Source of the DNA: Roseivivax sediminis
Lineage (GTDB): Bacteria > Pseudomonadota > Alphaproteobacteria > Rhodobacterales > Rhodobacteraceae
DNA length: 64,000 bases
Assembly (NCBI RefSeq): GCF_900112685.1
Contig: NZ_FOMS01000003.1
Coordinates: 1 to 64,000 of the forward strand
Direction of reading: 5' to 3'
The notes under the pieces were generated by a model, which did no database searches, was not told the origin of the DNA, and saw only the letters and a list, made by a program, of their open reading frames with translations. The position numbers and the translations under genes are program-made. Shown piece after piece: positions 42,078 through 51,306 of the stretch; the first letter of the stretch is position 1; each line of letters opens with the position of its first letter.

Positions 42078-42704
42078 ATGACCCCACGACCCGTTCCCGC
42101 GGGCCGCTTCGACCGGCGCAGCATGCTCTGCGCCCTCGGCGCGAGCCTGAGCGTACCGTTGCTGTCAGGATGCGGCCTGCGCCGCCGCCATGAACCGCTT
42201 CCGCCCCCGATGCGCGCCGGAACGCGGCTCGACGCGGTGTTTCCGCAGGTGGACAGCTATCTCGACGTCAGGAACGCCCATACCGACGAGCGCGTCGCCG
42301 TCCGCTTCATGTCGGACGGGCGCGAGAACCGCAGGGCCTTGCGGCGGTTGGACTGGATGTTCCGGGACTGGCGCGACGAAGAGGCGCCGGACATCGATCG
42401 CCGGATCTACTGGGCACTGGCAGCCATGTCGAACGCCGCGAAGCGCAACGGACATTCGGGACAGGTCACGCTGCTGTCGGGCTACCGCACGGCGCACACC
42501 ACGAACCTGTTGCAGAGCCGCGGCGCGGGCGCGTCCTCGACCAGCTACCACATGAGACGGCGCGCGGCGGATATCCGGTTCGAGGGCATTCCCCCGCAGC
42601 AGATCGCCCAGCTGGCCGAATGGCTCGAGGTCGGCGGCGTCGGGCGCTACGGCTCGCGGTTCACCCACATCGATTCCGGACCGGTCCGGACCTGGGGAAG
42701 CTAG
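42078..42704 (+). CDS. DUF882/YcbK-like murein endopeptidase, lipoprotein
   Basis: The 208-residue protein resembles MepK/YcbK-type peptidases of the M15A fold, which cut peptidoglycan crosslinks in the periplasm. The signal peptide carries RRSMLCALG and a lipobox LLSGC (about residue 33), so it is probably a lipoprotein. The catalytic part has VTLLSGYRTAHTTNLL near 133, YHMRRRAADIRFEG (zinc His and Asp) near 155 and a final FTHIDSGPVRTW with the last His. GAGG six bases before the ATG at 42078 favours it over the ATG at 42066. Confidence 0.85.
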   Translation: MTPRPVPAGRFDRRSMLCALGASLSVPLLSGCGLRRRHEPLPPPMRAGTRLDAVFPQVDSYLDVRNAHTDERVAVRFMSDGRENRRALRRLDWMFRDWRDEEAPDIDRRIYWALAAMSNAAKRNGHSGQVTLLSGYRTAHTTNLLQSRGAGASSTSYHMRRRAADIRFEGIPPQQIAQLAEWLEVGGVGRYGSRFTHIDSGPVRTWGS

Positions 42705-42757
42705 CTCCGGGACACCGCGAGATTGGATGACGGTCGCGGCGGCAGCCCAGAGAGACA

Positions 42758-42779
42758 CCGCCGGGTTCTCACCCGGCGG
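42758..42779. terminator. Bidirectional hairpin between convergent genes
   Basis: CCGCCGGGT-TCTC-ACCCGGCGG is a perfect 9-bp stem placed between the peptidase stop (42704) and the LVIVD-gene stop (42788). Confidence 0.6.
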
Positions 42780-42787
42780 GGCGCATC

Positions 42788-44098
42788 TTACGGCGCCTCG
42801 CGTTCGAGGATCTCCAGCCCGCGATCGCGGTCGAGCAGGTAGATCACGCCGTTGTCGTCGACGGCGACATCGTTGCTCTGCGGGGCCGGGTGGTCGCCGA
42901 GAGGTTCCGGAACGTAATGGCCGATCTCGGTCGGGCGCTCCGGCTCCGCCAGGTCGATGATACGAAGCCCGCCGGAAAACCACGCGGCATGGAGCTCGGT
43001 GCCCCGCACGACCTCCTCGACCTGGTGCAGGCCGAAGCGGCCCTCGGCCCGCGCGTACGGGCTTTCGTGCGTACTCAGGTGAAAGGTCGAAATCGGCTTG
43101 ATCGCGGCGGGGTCGCCGACGTCCATCACCCACAGGAAGGCATGCGGTTGGCCGGGGATGTGGTCGTGTTCCTCGTCGCACATGACCGCGATGTCGCGAC
43201 CGCCGATGCGCTCGGGCAGTTTGAGGAAGGTATGCGTGGGCTCGGGGAAGGGCGGGTGGTAGTTGTAGCGTCCGATTTCCCTCGGCGCGCGGATGTCGGA
43301 GATGTCGAGCGCCACCGCCCCGCCGTGCCAGTAGGCGGCCCAGAGCGTGTCGCCTTCCCGCAGGGCGTGGTGCAGACGGGTCCGGCGCCCCTCCCAGTCC
43401 GGGGTCTCTCCTGCACCGACATGCTGGCCCGGCATGTGCCAGCGGCTCACCTCCTGCGGGGCGGTGGGGTCGGCGATGTCGTAGATCACCAGGATATTGC
43501 CAAGGTAGCCGGGCATCTCCGTGGAAATGTAGGCATAGCGGTCGTCGACATCGAAGCGGTGCACGCCGACGCCGCCGGTGCGCCGATGCACCAGAAGGCG
43601 CGGCTGCGCGCGGTCGGAGATGTCGAAGATCCGGAAGCCGCCCTCGTCGTAGGGGTCGTCCAGCTCCCTGCGCAGGTCCGCAAGCTGGTCGGTGTCCACG
43701 CCCAGCTTCCCGGCGATCTCCGCCTCGCTCGGCGCACGCCCGAGATCGTCCCGAAGCTGCGTCTCGGCGGGCGCGATCCCTTCTGCCTTGCGCAGGAAGT
43801 GCCGGCGGTCCTGCTCCACATTGGCGAACAGAAGGTTGCCGACCACCCGCACCTTGTGGGTGTGCGATCGTGGGCTCGGCGGCGGAATCTGTGCCACGAT
43901 CCGCGGCGCGGCGGGGTCGCGCACGTCGATGATGCTGGTGCCGTCCGGCGGGCGCATGTGGCCGACATAGGCATAACCGTCCTGCACGACGACCTGGCCG
44001 CCGCCCTGGATGTCCAGCCGGGCCAGCCCGCGCACCCCGGCGCGGGAGGCGCTTTTCGGCTCGCGCAGCACATCGGGGTTCATCGTTGCGGATGTCAT
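42788..44098 (-). CDS. LVIVD-repeat beta-propeller protein with a sigma-like insert
   Basis: The 436-residue protein consists of LVIVD-type propeller blades: VVVQDGYAYVGHMRPPDG, IIDVRDPAAPRIVAQI, FRIFDISDRAQPRLL, LVIYDIADPTAP, LRIIDLAEPERPTEI. No signal peptide is evident. Between blades (about residues 105-145) sits a helical insert, LRDDLGRAPSEAEIAGKLGV and DTDQLADLRRE. This is strikingly like region 3 of sigma-70 factors. The gene overlaps the tctA stop (ATGA) and is the last gene of the tct operon. Function unknown; a binding or enzymatic role for the imported compound is possible. Confidence 0.75.
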   Translation of the reverse strand: MTSATMNPDVLREPKSASRAGVRGLARLDIQGGGQVVVQDGYAYVGHMRPPDGTSIIDVRDPAAPRIVAQIPPPSPRSHTHKVRVVGNLLFANVEQDRRHFLRKAEGIAPAETQLRDDLGRAPSEAEIAGKLGVDTDQLADLRRELDDPYDEGGFRIFDISDRAQPRLLVHRRTGGVGVHRFDVDDRYAYISTEMPGYLGNILVIYDIADPTAPQEVSRWHMPGQHVGAGETPDWEGRRTRLHHALREGDTLWAAYWHGGAVALDISDIRAPREIGRYNYHPPFPEPTHTFLKLPERIGGRDIAVMCDEEHDHIPGQPHAFLWVMDVGDPAAIKPISTFHLSTHESPYARAEGRFGLHQVEEVVRGTELHAAWFSGGLRIIDLAEPERPTEIGHYVPEPLGDHPAPQSNDVAVDDNGVIYLLDRDRGLEILEREAP

Positions 44099-45621
44099 GC
44101 CTGTCTTCCTTCTTCGTCTTGGCCGTTGCCCCGCCGCAGCCGGGACATGATGAAAGGTGCCACCAGCGAGAAGGCCAGCATCGCCCAGAGCCCGATCGCC
44201 ACGGGGCTCGAAAAGAACACGGTCGCGTCGTTGCCGCTGATGCGCATGGCGCGCATGAAGTTGGCCTCAAGAATCGGGCCGAGGATGATGCCGATCAGGA
44301 TCGCGACAACGTGGTAGCCCGTCTTTCGCGCCACGAAGCCGATGATGCCCATCACCAGGGCGAGTCCCATGTCGAAGACGTAGGCGCGCGGCGCGAAGGC
44401 CCCGACGAGCGTGAACACCACGATCACCGGCGCCAGAACGGTCGTCGAGATCAGCACGATCCGCGACAGGTAGCGGGTCAGCGGCAGGATGGTGAAGAGC
44501 ATCAGCAGGTAGCTCACCAGCATCGTCGCGAAGACGCCGTAGGCCAGTTCCGGCCGGGTGGTGAACAGCTGCGGGCCAAGCTGCACGCCGTGATAGGTCA
44601 GCACCACCAGCATCACCGCGGCGGTGCTGCCGCCCGGCACGCCGATCACCAGAAGCGGGATCAGGCTGCCGGACCCCACGCCGTTATTGGCTGCCTCGGG
44701 CGCCATGACGGCTTCGGGATGGCCGGTGCCGTAGGCTTCCGGCGTCTTCGAGAACAGGCGCGATTGCTGGTAGGCCACGAAGGCCGCGATGGAGGCGCCG
44801 GCCCCCGGCACGGCGCCGATCACCAGACCGATGATGCTGGTCCAGACGATATGCCACCAGCGCGCCAGCGCCATGCGGATGCCCTCGAGGCTCTCGGACC
44901 AGCCGGAATTCAGCATCCGCGCGCGCCCGCCCTCGCTGAGGACGGAGGTCTTCTCGAGCATAACCAGCGCCTCGGAAATGGCGAAAAGCCCGATCAGCGC
45001 GGGGATCAGCGGCATCCCGTCGTAGAGTTCCAGAAAGCCGAAGGTGCCGCGCGGCGTGGAATAGATGTGGTCGGTGCCGATGGCGCCGATCAGCAGGCCG
45101 AAGAACCCCGCGATCAGCCCCTTGAGGGTGTCCTTCGCCGCGATCAGCGCGATCAGGATGATGCCGAACAGCATGATCACGACCATTTCGACGCTGTGCA
45201 GGTAATAGGCGACGCGCGACAGGTACGGCAGCAGGAACAGCGCGAGCGTCGCGGTGATGGTGCCGCCCACGGTGGAGGCCACGAAGGTCAGCACCAGCGC
45301 CTGTTGCGCCTTGCCCTTCTTGGCCATCGGGTATCCGTCGATCGTCGTCGCCGCGGCCCCGCCGGTGCCGGGTATGTTCAGAAGGACCGCCGGGATGCCG
45401 CTGCCCATGTGCGATGCGACGTAGAGCGCCACCATGAAGGTCAGCGCCATGTCGATCTCCACCGCCAGCGTGAATGGCAGCAGCATGATAATGGTGTTCT
45501 GCGCGCCGAAGCCCGGAATCGCGCCGATGGTGATCCCGATCGTGGTGGCGATGAGGATCAGCCACCAGTACGAGAAGGCGGTGGCGACAAGGTCGCCCAG
45601 GAAGGGAAGGGTGATCTCCAT
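44095..45621 (-). CDS. tctA: Tripartite tricarboxylate transporter, large permease TctA
   Basis: The 508-residue inner-membrane protein has about a dozen hydrophobic helices and TctA signatures: GAIPGFGAQNTIIMLLPFTL near 33, GIPAVLLNIPGTGGAAATTI near 74, GAVPGAGASIAAFVAYQQSR near 268 and IPLLVIGVPGGSTAAVML near 308. The ATG at 45621 comes 10 bp after the tctB stop. Driven by an ion gradient, TctAB import ligands handed over by TctC. Confidence 0.95.
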   Translation of the reverse strand: MEITLPFLGDLVATAFSYWWLILIATTIGITIGAIPGFGAQNTIIMLLPFTLAVEIDMALTFMVALYVASHMGSGIPAVLLNIPGTGGAAATTIDGYPMAKKGKAQQALVLTFVASTVGGTITATLALFLLPYLSRVAYYLHSVEMVVIMLFGIILIALIAAKDTLKGLIAGFFGLLIGAIGTDHIYSTPRGTFGFLELYDGMPLIPALIGLFAISEALVMLEKTSVLSEGGRARMLNSGWSESLEGIRMALARWWHIVWTSIIGLVIGAVPGAGASIAAFVAYQQSRLFSKTPEAYGTGHPEAVMAPEAANNGVGSGSLIPLLVIGVPGGSTAAVMLVVLTYHGVQLGPQLFTTRPELAYGVFATMLVSYLLMLFTILPLTRYLSRIVLISTTVLAPVIVVFTLVGAFAPRAYVFDMGLALVMGIIGFVARKTGYHVVAILIGIILGPILEANFMRAMRISGNDATVFFSSPVAIGLWAMLAFSLVAPFIMSRLRRGNGQDEEGRQA

Positions 45622-45631
45622 GGGTCCCCGC

Positions 45632-46174
45632 TCAGGCCAGGCCGACGGCGACGCGGAAGGCGTCGACGGCGGGTTTCAACAATGTCTCGAAAGGACCGCT
45701 GGGGAACTGCGTGCGCAGCGCCACGATGAACAGCACGTACCCGGTGAGCGCGGCGATCCCGGAAATCAGCGCCGCCCGCGTCCAGGGCAGCCGCGCGATC
45801 GTCAGCAGGCTCGCGAAGAGGAAGCTGAACACGCCGAGCGTGAAGCCCAGCACGGACACCATGTTGATGAAGGCCACGATGTAGACCAGCAACAGCGCCT
45901 GACGCACGAGCCCGTCGCGTCCCGTGAAGGTGCCTTCGAAAGACACCCTTGCCCGACCGTCGCGCAGTCGCAGGACGGTACGCAGCCCGAACAACGCCAG
46001 CAAGACACCGAGCACGATGGCGACGAAGAGGCCGCTTATCATGGCCTCCCATCTCAACGCGCTGATCGAGATCACGTAGTAGACGGCGAACGCCGCGGCG
46101 ATTGCCGGAATGATCCAATCCGGACCGGTCTGTTCCGGCGCCGGACGCTCGGTTCCGTGTCGTTGGTCGGCCAT
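45632..46174 (-). CDS. tctB: Tripartite tricarboxylate transporter, small membrane subunit TctB
   Basis: The 180-residue protein has four hydrophobic helices (WIIPAIAAAFAVYYVISI near 24, SGLFVAIVLGVLLALFGL near 50, QALLLVYIVAFINMVSVLG and TGYVLFIVALRTQFP), with FVP/FP-type endings as in TctB. The ATG at 46174 follows AAAGGAAA; an ATG seven codons earlier is less favoured. It sits between tctC and tctA. Confidence 0.88.
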   Translation of the reverse strand: MADQRHGTERPAPEQTGPDWIIPAIAAAFAVYYVISISALRWEAMISGLFVAIVLGVLLALFGLRTVLRLRDGRARVSFEGTFTGRDGLVRQALLLVYIVAFINMVSVLGFTLGVFSFLFASLLTIARLPWTRAALISGIAALTGYVLFIVALRTQFPSGPFETLLKPAVDAFRVAVGLA

Positions 46175-46255
46175 GGGGTTTCCTTTGCGGCGCACGGTTT
46201 ATGCCCGCGCGCCGCGAGGGCGCGCGGGGACTTCTGCGAAGCCGGTCGGGTCAGA

Positions 46256-47272
46256 TCAGCCGCTCAGCACGTCCTGGTAGCGGCGCGCGAGGTCGATGAT
46301 CGTCTGGGCGCTTTCCTGACAGGCCTCGGCGTCGGTGTACTCGATGAACTCCCACGGCGTGCCGGCCTGCTTCACCGCGTCTTTGTATTCAGGGGCGTCG
46401 AACACCTCCTGCAGGGTGGTGAGCAGCGTATCGACCCGTTCGGGATATTCCTCGTAGGCCGCGCGCTGGAGCGCCCAGGTGCGCTGTCCCTGAAGCGCGG
46501 GCATGTCGAGACCGAGCGCCTCGTTCAGCGGCGGGGCCTCGTTGGTCATTCCCGGCACCCGGTTGCGGCCGGTAAAGACTCCGAGGAAACGGATCTGGTC
46601 GGACAGGCTCAGCGAGGAGCTCATGAAGGTCGCGCAGCCGTCGACCTCACCGGTCACCGCGGCCGACCGCGCGGCGCTGCCGCCGCCATACGGGATCATC
46701 CGCACGTCCATGCCGGTTTCCTCGGCCAGCAGCAGCGCGCCGATGGTCGACGGGTGGGGCAGGCGGCTGGTGGATAGCGTGATGGTGCGCGACTGGCCTT
46801 CCTCGATCAGGTCCTGGATCGTCTCGAACTTGCTGTTCTGCGCCACCCAGATCACGGAGTCGTCGACGTCGATGCCCGCGAGGTAGAGGAAATCCTCAGG
46901 ATACTGGAAGTCCGGGTTCTGCGTCGCGTACATGATCATTTCGGGCGCGATATTGCCGAACAGCAGGTTGTAGACGTCCGCGTCGCGCCGGTTGAGGTAA
47001 AGCTCGTAGCCCACCTGGCCGGAGGCGCCGGGGTAGTAGCCGAACTCGAAGTTGGCACCGATGATGTCGGACCAGACGCGTGTGAAGGCCCGCGCGGCCC
47101 GGTCGACGCCGCCGCCTTCGCCGGTGGGGATCACGACGCTGAAGTCGCGCGACGGAAATTCCTGCGCGAAGGCCGGCGAGGCAGTGCCAAGCCCCAGTGC
47201 TCCGGCGCCCGCAACGGCGGCCGAGCTGTTCAGGAACGAACGGCGCGTGATGGATTTGGCGTGCTTGGTCAT
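46256..47272 (-). CDS. tctC: Tripartite tricarboxylate transporter, binding protein TctC
   Basis: The 338-residue periplasmic protein of the Bug/TctC family has a twin-arginine signal (SITRRSFLNSSAAVAG, cleavage after SPAFAQ). Body segments include VVIPTGEGGGVDRAARAF near 46, the ligand-loop ASGQVGYELYLNRRDAD near 83, and IPYGGGSAARSAAVTGEVDG near 198. It heads the tct operon. The ligand is likely a carboxylate; its identity is not readable. Confidence 0.92.
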   Translation of the reverse strand: MTKHAKSITRRSFLNSSAAVAGAGALGLGTASPAFAQEFPSRDFSVVIPTGEGGGVDRAARAFTRVWSDIIGANFEFGYYPGASGQVGYELYLNRRDADVYNLLFGNIAPEMIMYATQNPDFQYPEDFLYLAGIDVDDSVIWVAQNSKFETIQDLIEEGQSRTITLSTSRLPHPSTIGALLLAEETGMDVRMIPYGGGSAARSAAVTGEVDGCATFMSSSLSLSDQIRFLGVFTGRNRVPGMTNEAPPLNEALGLDMPALQGQRTWALQRAAYEEYPERVDTLLTTLQEVFDAPEYKDAVKQAGTPWEFIEYTDAEACQESAQTIIDLARRYQDVLSG

Positions 47273-47429
47273 GTCTCCTCCCGAGAGATGTCGTGGATTT
47301 GAGATCGCGCCATTTCCTGGCGTCTTGTCGGCTGACCGGTCGCGGCATTCCCGCTGCCGGTTTCGTCGGCGGGCGTGGCTGCATCCCCGGTCAAGCCGTT
47401 CTTTCCGTATGCCGGCAGCGCCCGTTCCG

Positions 47430-48182
47430 TCAGGAGCGGTTGCCGGCGTAGTATTCGACCCTGGCTTCGAGGCGGTTGATCAGTTCGGCCAGCGACAGCG
47501 CGAAGGCGAACAGGATCAGGATCAGCGCCCAGAAATGGGCCATCAGGAAGTTCTGGGAATAGAGCGAGAAAAGCGCCCCGACACCGATGATCGACACCAG
47601 GAGCTGGCCGATCACGACCCCCTTCACCCCGCGCACCACGCCGAGCCGGATCCCGGCGAGGATCTCGGGCAGGGCCGACAGCAGGATCAGCTTCATCCTC
47701 TGGCCGCGCGAGGCGCCGAAGGACCGGCTCATGTCGATCAGCGAGGGCGAGGCGTGCAGGACGCCGGCCCGGGTGTCGAGCGCGATGATCCAGACCGCGA
47801 ACATGAACACCGTCGCGACCACGGTAGGCGAGCCCATGCCGAAGAGGATCATGATCACCGGCACCAGCGCCGAGAGCGGCGCCGACAGGAAGATGTTCAC
47901 CCACATGTTCAGGATCTGGTCGGCGCGCTTGACCATGCCCATCAGGAGGCCCAGCCCGACCCCGACCACGATGGCGAGCGCGAGGCCCGACAGGTAGCTG
48001 ACCACGGTGATGCGCGCGGCCTCGGCGAAGCTTGCCGTGCCGATGACCTCCGGCAGCGACGCCAGCACCTCCGAGAAGGGCGGGAACATCAGCAGAAGGT
48101 CGAACTGGCCGACGATCTCCCAGATCACGACCCAGACGAGCAGCGCCGCGGCGGCGGGAACGCGGTATCCGTAGATTTCCAT
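47430..48182 (-). CDS. SsuC/TauC-like ABC permease B
   Basis: The 250-residue inner-membrane permease has six hydrophobic helices and the EAA-type loop SFGASRGQRMKLILLSALPE (near residue 152). It belongs to the SsuC/ThiX group used with NMT1-like binding proteins. It lies 4 bp after the ATPase stop. It is last of the operon SBP-permease A-ATPase-permease B, so the channel is likely a heterodimer. Confidence 0.9.
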   Translation of the reverse strand: MEIYGYRVPAAAALLVWVVIWEIVGQFDLLLMFPPFSEVLASLPEVIGTASFAEAARITVVSYLSGLALAIVVGVGLGLLMGMVKRADQILNMWVNIFLSAPLSALVPVIMILFGMGSPTVVATVFMFAVWIIALDTRAGVLHASPSLIDMSRSFGASRGQRMKLILLSALPEILAGIRLGVVRGVKGVVIGQLLVSIIGVGALFSLYSQNFLMAHFWALILILFAFALSLAELINRLEARVEYYAGNRS

Positions 48183-48186
48183 GCTC

Positions 48187-49002
48187 TTACTCCACGTAGG
48201 TGCGCAGGCCGGCCCAGATATCGTCGATGAGGTCGAGATACTCGGTCGTGCGGCGGATCGCCTCGGGATCGCCGGAGCGGTCGATCTCGGGCGTGACGAT
48301 CTGCGCCACCCGGCCGGGCCGCGGCGACAGCAGCACGATGCGGTCCGACAGGTAGACCGCCTCCTCGATCGAGTGGGTCACGAGGATGAAGGTCTTCTTC
48401 TCGATCTCGCGCAGGCGGATCAGGTCTTCCTGGAACTTGCGGCGGGTCTGCTCGTCGACCGCCGAGAACGGCTCGTCCATCAGCAGGACGTCGGCGTCGA
48501 CGGCCAGTGCCCTGGCGAGGCCGACGCGCTGGCGCATGCCCCCCGACAGCTCGTGCGGGTACTTTTCTTCGAACCCGGCAAGGCCGACCTCGTTGATGTA
48601 GTGGCGCGCGCGCTCCTCACGCTCCCGTTTGGCCACGCCGCGGACCTCGAGCCCGTAGCCGGCGTTCCGCAGCACGGTGGCCCATGGCATCAGCGCGAAG
48701 TCCTGGAAGACGAAGGCGCGTTCCGGCCCCGGACCCTTCACCGGGGCGCCGTTCACGCGGACCTCACCGTCGGTGGGCTTCAAGAGGCCCGCGACGATCT
48801 TCAGGAGCGTGGTCTTGCCGCATCCCGACGGGCCGAGAAGGCTCGTCATCTCGCCGCGCCGGAAGTCGAGATTGATGTTCTCGAGTGCGGTGACGTTGCC
48901 GCTGTAGACCTTGTGGATGCCCTCCACCTCGATGATCGCGTCCGGCGCGTCGGCCGGTGCCACGGGCGCGCCGGCATGTTCGGTTGCGCTGGTCATGTTC
49001 AT
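48187..49002 (-). CDS. SsuB/TauB-like ABC ATPase
   Basis: The 271-residue ATPase has Walker A GPSGCGKTT near 58, Q-loop FVFQDFALMPW, signature LSGGMRQRVGLARALAVDAD, Walker B VLLMDEPFSAVDEQ and switch LVTHSIEEAVYLSD. The start ATG at 49002 overlaps the permease A stop (TGATG); a second ATG lies two codons on. It belongs to the nitrate/sulfonate/taurine/hydroxymethylpyrimidine group. Confidence 0.92.
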   Translation of the reverse strand: MNMTSATEHAGAPVAPADAPDAIIEVEGIHKVYSGNVTALENINLDFRRGEMTSLLGPSGCGKTTLLKIVAGLLKPTDGEVRVNGAPVKGPGPERAFVFQDFALMPWATVLRNAGYGLEVRGVAKREREERARHYINEVGLAGFEEKYPHELSGGMRQRVGLARALAVDADVLLMDEPFSAVDEQTRRKFQEDLIRLREIEKKTFILVTHSIEEAVYLSDRIVLLSPRPGRVAQIVTPEIDRSGDPEAIRRTTEYLDLIDDIWAGLRTYVE

Positions 49003-49826
49003 CAGACGCCTCTCTTTTCGGGACGGAACAGGGTCATCTCGAGCCGGTGCAGAAGCGACACGGCGATGACCGCCAGGGCGACGATCGAGAAGATGGCCGC
49101 ATACATGTGGGCGAACTTGGCGACGGAGCGATTGAAGGTGATCAAATCGCCGATGCCCGTCGGGGTGATCAGCAGTTCCGCGAGGACCGCGCCGGAAAAG
49201 CCTTCGGCGACGCCGAGGCGAATCCCCGCGAACATCATCGGGCTTGCCGCCGGAAGGATGATCCCGAGGATCTGCTGGCGCCGCGAGCCCATGAAGGAGC
49301 GCGACATGTCCACCAGCGACGGCGGCACGTTGCGCACCGCCTTGTAGCTGTTGATCGCGATGACCGGCAGCGACAGCATCACCACGGCGAGCACCTTGGA
49401 CGCCAGCCCGATACCGTAGACGAAGGTCACCAGCGGGATGAGCGCGGCCATCGGCGCGGCCTGCATGGTGATGAAGATCGGCAGCGAGAGCCATTCGACG
49501 TCGCGGCGAAGCCCCATGCCGACACCCGCGCTGATCCCCACGGTAAGCGAGATCACGAGGCCGATCGCGAGGGGCTCGAAGGTGCGCAGATAGGCCTTGG
49601 CCATCGACCCGTCGGTCAGCATCTCGAAGAGTGCGGCCATGGTTTCGAGGAAACCGGGGAAGGCGTAGTTGAAGTCGATCCGCCCCGCGAATTCCCATGC
49701 GCCGAAGAGAATGGCGAGCGAGACGATCTTCCAGAAGGCCGGCGTATCGGACAGCGCCGAGGCCCATCGGGTGGTCAGGCCGTGCGCGGGCCCGCCCGCG
49801 TTGTCGGTCCGGGACATGGATGCCAT
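49002..49826 (-). CDS. SsuC/TauC-like ABC permease A
   Basis: The 274-residue permease has six hydrophobic helices and the loop SFMGSRRQQILGIILPAASP (near 182) typical of the family. An N-terminal hydrophilic tail of ~30 residues precedes the first helix (IVSLAILFGAWEFAG). It follows the binding-protein gene by 67 bp. Confidence 0.9.
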   Translation of the reverse strand: MASMSRTDNAGGPAHGLTTRWASALSDTPAFWKIVSLAILFGAWEFAGRIDFNYAFPGFLETMAALFEMLTDGSMAKAYLRTFEPLAIGLVISLTVGISAGVGMGLRRDVEWLSLPIFITMQAAPMAALIPLVTFVYGIGLASKVLAVVMLSLPVIAINSYKAVRNVPPSLVDMSRSFMGSRRQQILGIILPAASPMMFAGIRLGVAEGFSGAVLAELLITPTGIGDLITFNRSVAKFAHMYAAIFSIVALAVIAVSLLHRLEMTLFRPEKRGV

Positions 49827-49893
49827 TGGGCACTCCGCTCCTGATTTGGTGTCCGCGCGGCTGAAGCGCCGCGCGGAGAATGTGCCGGGTCGA

Positions 49894-50886
49894 TCAGTTC
49901 GCGGCTTTCGCGGCTTCGAGCAGATCGAAGTTCCAGAACCGCTCCGGGTCGATCTCTTCGGGATCGCCGCTCACCTGGCCCGCGGCCGCGAGGAACGCGA
50001 TGTCGTCGGCCACGTCCGACGGCTCGCCGCCATCGGTCGGGTAGACGCCGTTCTCGACCGCTTCGGCGTAGTAGGGCACGGCCTCCGAGGCGACGTTGTC
50101 GGGCAGGTCCTGCAGCAGGCCGTATTCCGCGCGCAGCTCACCCACGATCTCGGGGTTCTCGGCGATGTCGGCCCAGGTGCCGAGCAGTTCCTCGACGAAG
50201 ATCTGCATGTCCTCGGCCCGCGCTTCCATCACGTCGGTGGTGGCATAGAGCGCCTCGTCGGTGGCGTTCACGCCTTCGAGCGGCAGGCGCTGGAACTTGT
50301 CGCCGCCTTCCTGCTGGAGCAGCCGGAAATTCGCGGCGTCCACGATCGTTGCGTTGACCGTGCCCTGCAGCATCGCGCCCGCGCGCACCTCGGAGCCGGG
50401 GACGTAGGAGATCTGCGAATACTCGATGCCGTGCTTCTGCTCCATCAGCCGCATCAGCGCTTCGGTGCCCGACCCGCGCGAATGCACGGTGACCTCTTCG
50501 CCGTCGAGATCCTCCCAGCCGGAATAGACATCGGAGTTCACCACCGGGAAGAACATCAGCGTCGACATGCGGTAGAACATGCGGATCGGCGCGTCGGAGT
50601 TCTGGATGAACGCGTAGGGGGCACCGACACCGATATCCACCTCGCCGGACAGGACCGCCTGCACGGCGACGTCCTCGGAATTGAAGAAGGTCATCTCCAT
50701 CGGCACGCCGCGTTCGCCCGCGCGCTCCATCGCGATGAGAAGGTTGAGGCTCTCGACGCTGGCGATGTCGCCCAGTGCGACCTGCAGCGGCTCGTCCTGC
50801 GCGAGCGCAGGCGCGCCCGAGAGCGCGACCGTCGTGGTCAGCGCGCCGGCCGCGGCGCGCATGAAACTGCGTCTTTCCATGGTCAT
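49894..50886 (-). CDS. NMT1/SsuA-like substrate-binding protein
   Basis: The 330-residue periplasmic protein starts with a signal peptide (MTMERRSFMRAAAGALT, twin-arginine-like, ending APALAQ). It has NMT1-type features: VALGDIASVESLNLLIAMER, FFNSEDVAVQAVLSGEVDIG and HSRGSGTEALMRLMEQ. GGAGG precedes the ATG at 50886. It heads the importer operon; GATCAATC boxes lie 150-190 bp upstream. The ligand could be an aromatic or carboxylate linked to the neighbouring hydrolase, but this is inference. Confidence 0.88.
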   Translation of the reverse strand: MTMERRSFMRAAAGALTTTVALSGAPALAQDEPLQVALGDIASVESLNLLIAMERAGERGVPMEMTFFNSEDVAVQAVLSGEVDIGVGAPYAFIQNSDAPIRMFYRMSTLMFFPVVNSDVYSGWEDLDGEEVTVHSRGSGTEALMRLMEQKHGIEYSQISYVPGSEVRAGAMLQGTVNATIVDAANFRLLQQEGGDKFQRLPLEGVNATDEALYATTDVMEARAEDMQIFVEELLGTWADIAENPEIVGELRAEYGLLQDLPDNVASEAVPYYAEAVENGVYPTDGGEPSDVADDIAFLAAAGQVSGDPEEIDPERFWNFDLLEAAKAAN

Positions 50887-51035
50887 TGTCGTTCCTCCCT
50901 CTGGTACGCGGATGCGGCGCACCCGCCGGATCGTGCCACGATCCCGTGACTTCCCGCCTTGCACCGCCGTGGCGGCGTCTGCTGCCGGCTCCCCTTTCCG
51001 GCGCCCGCATTGCGGGACTGCCGAAACCAATAACC

Positions 51036-51074
51036 GATCAATCTGCCCGAGTCACGCGCTAATCCAAATTGATC
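51036..51074. promoter_or_regulatory. GATCAATC-type boxes upstream of the NMT1 importer operon
   Basis: GATCAATC (51036-51043) is followed by the related AATTGATC (51067-51074), which is framed by AATCCA...TGGATT arms. They lie in the 420-bp gap between the binding-protein gene (start 50886) and the FAH-family gene (stop 51307), otherwise without recognisable features. The same box occurs twice before the gntR gene, which suggests GntR control of the importer. Confidence 0.5.
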
Positions 51075-51306
51075 TGGATTGGTTCAAAGATTCAGGCATC
51101 TGGCAGTCCGGAGGGCCGGCGCGCGCTCGCGCGGCCAGCCGCGCAGGCTTGCAGCGGCGCGAGGGCCGGAGAGAGGGGGCGCGGCCGAGCCTGGCGTGCT
51201 TCTGTGGGAGGGGGGGCGATTTTCCGAGACGGCGAAGTGCCGGCGCGGCCGGCAAGATTCTGGCGGCCGCGCCGTGAGGGGTGCAATGCCCTGTTTTTTA
51301 AAGGTA

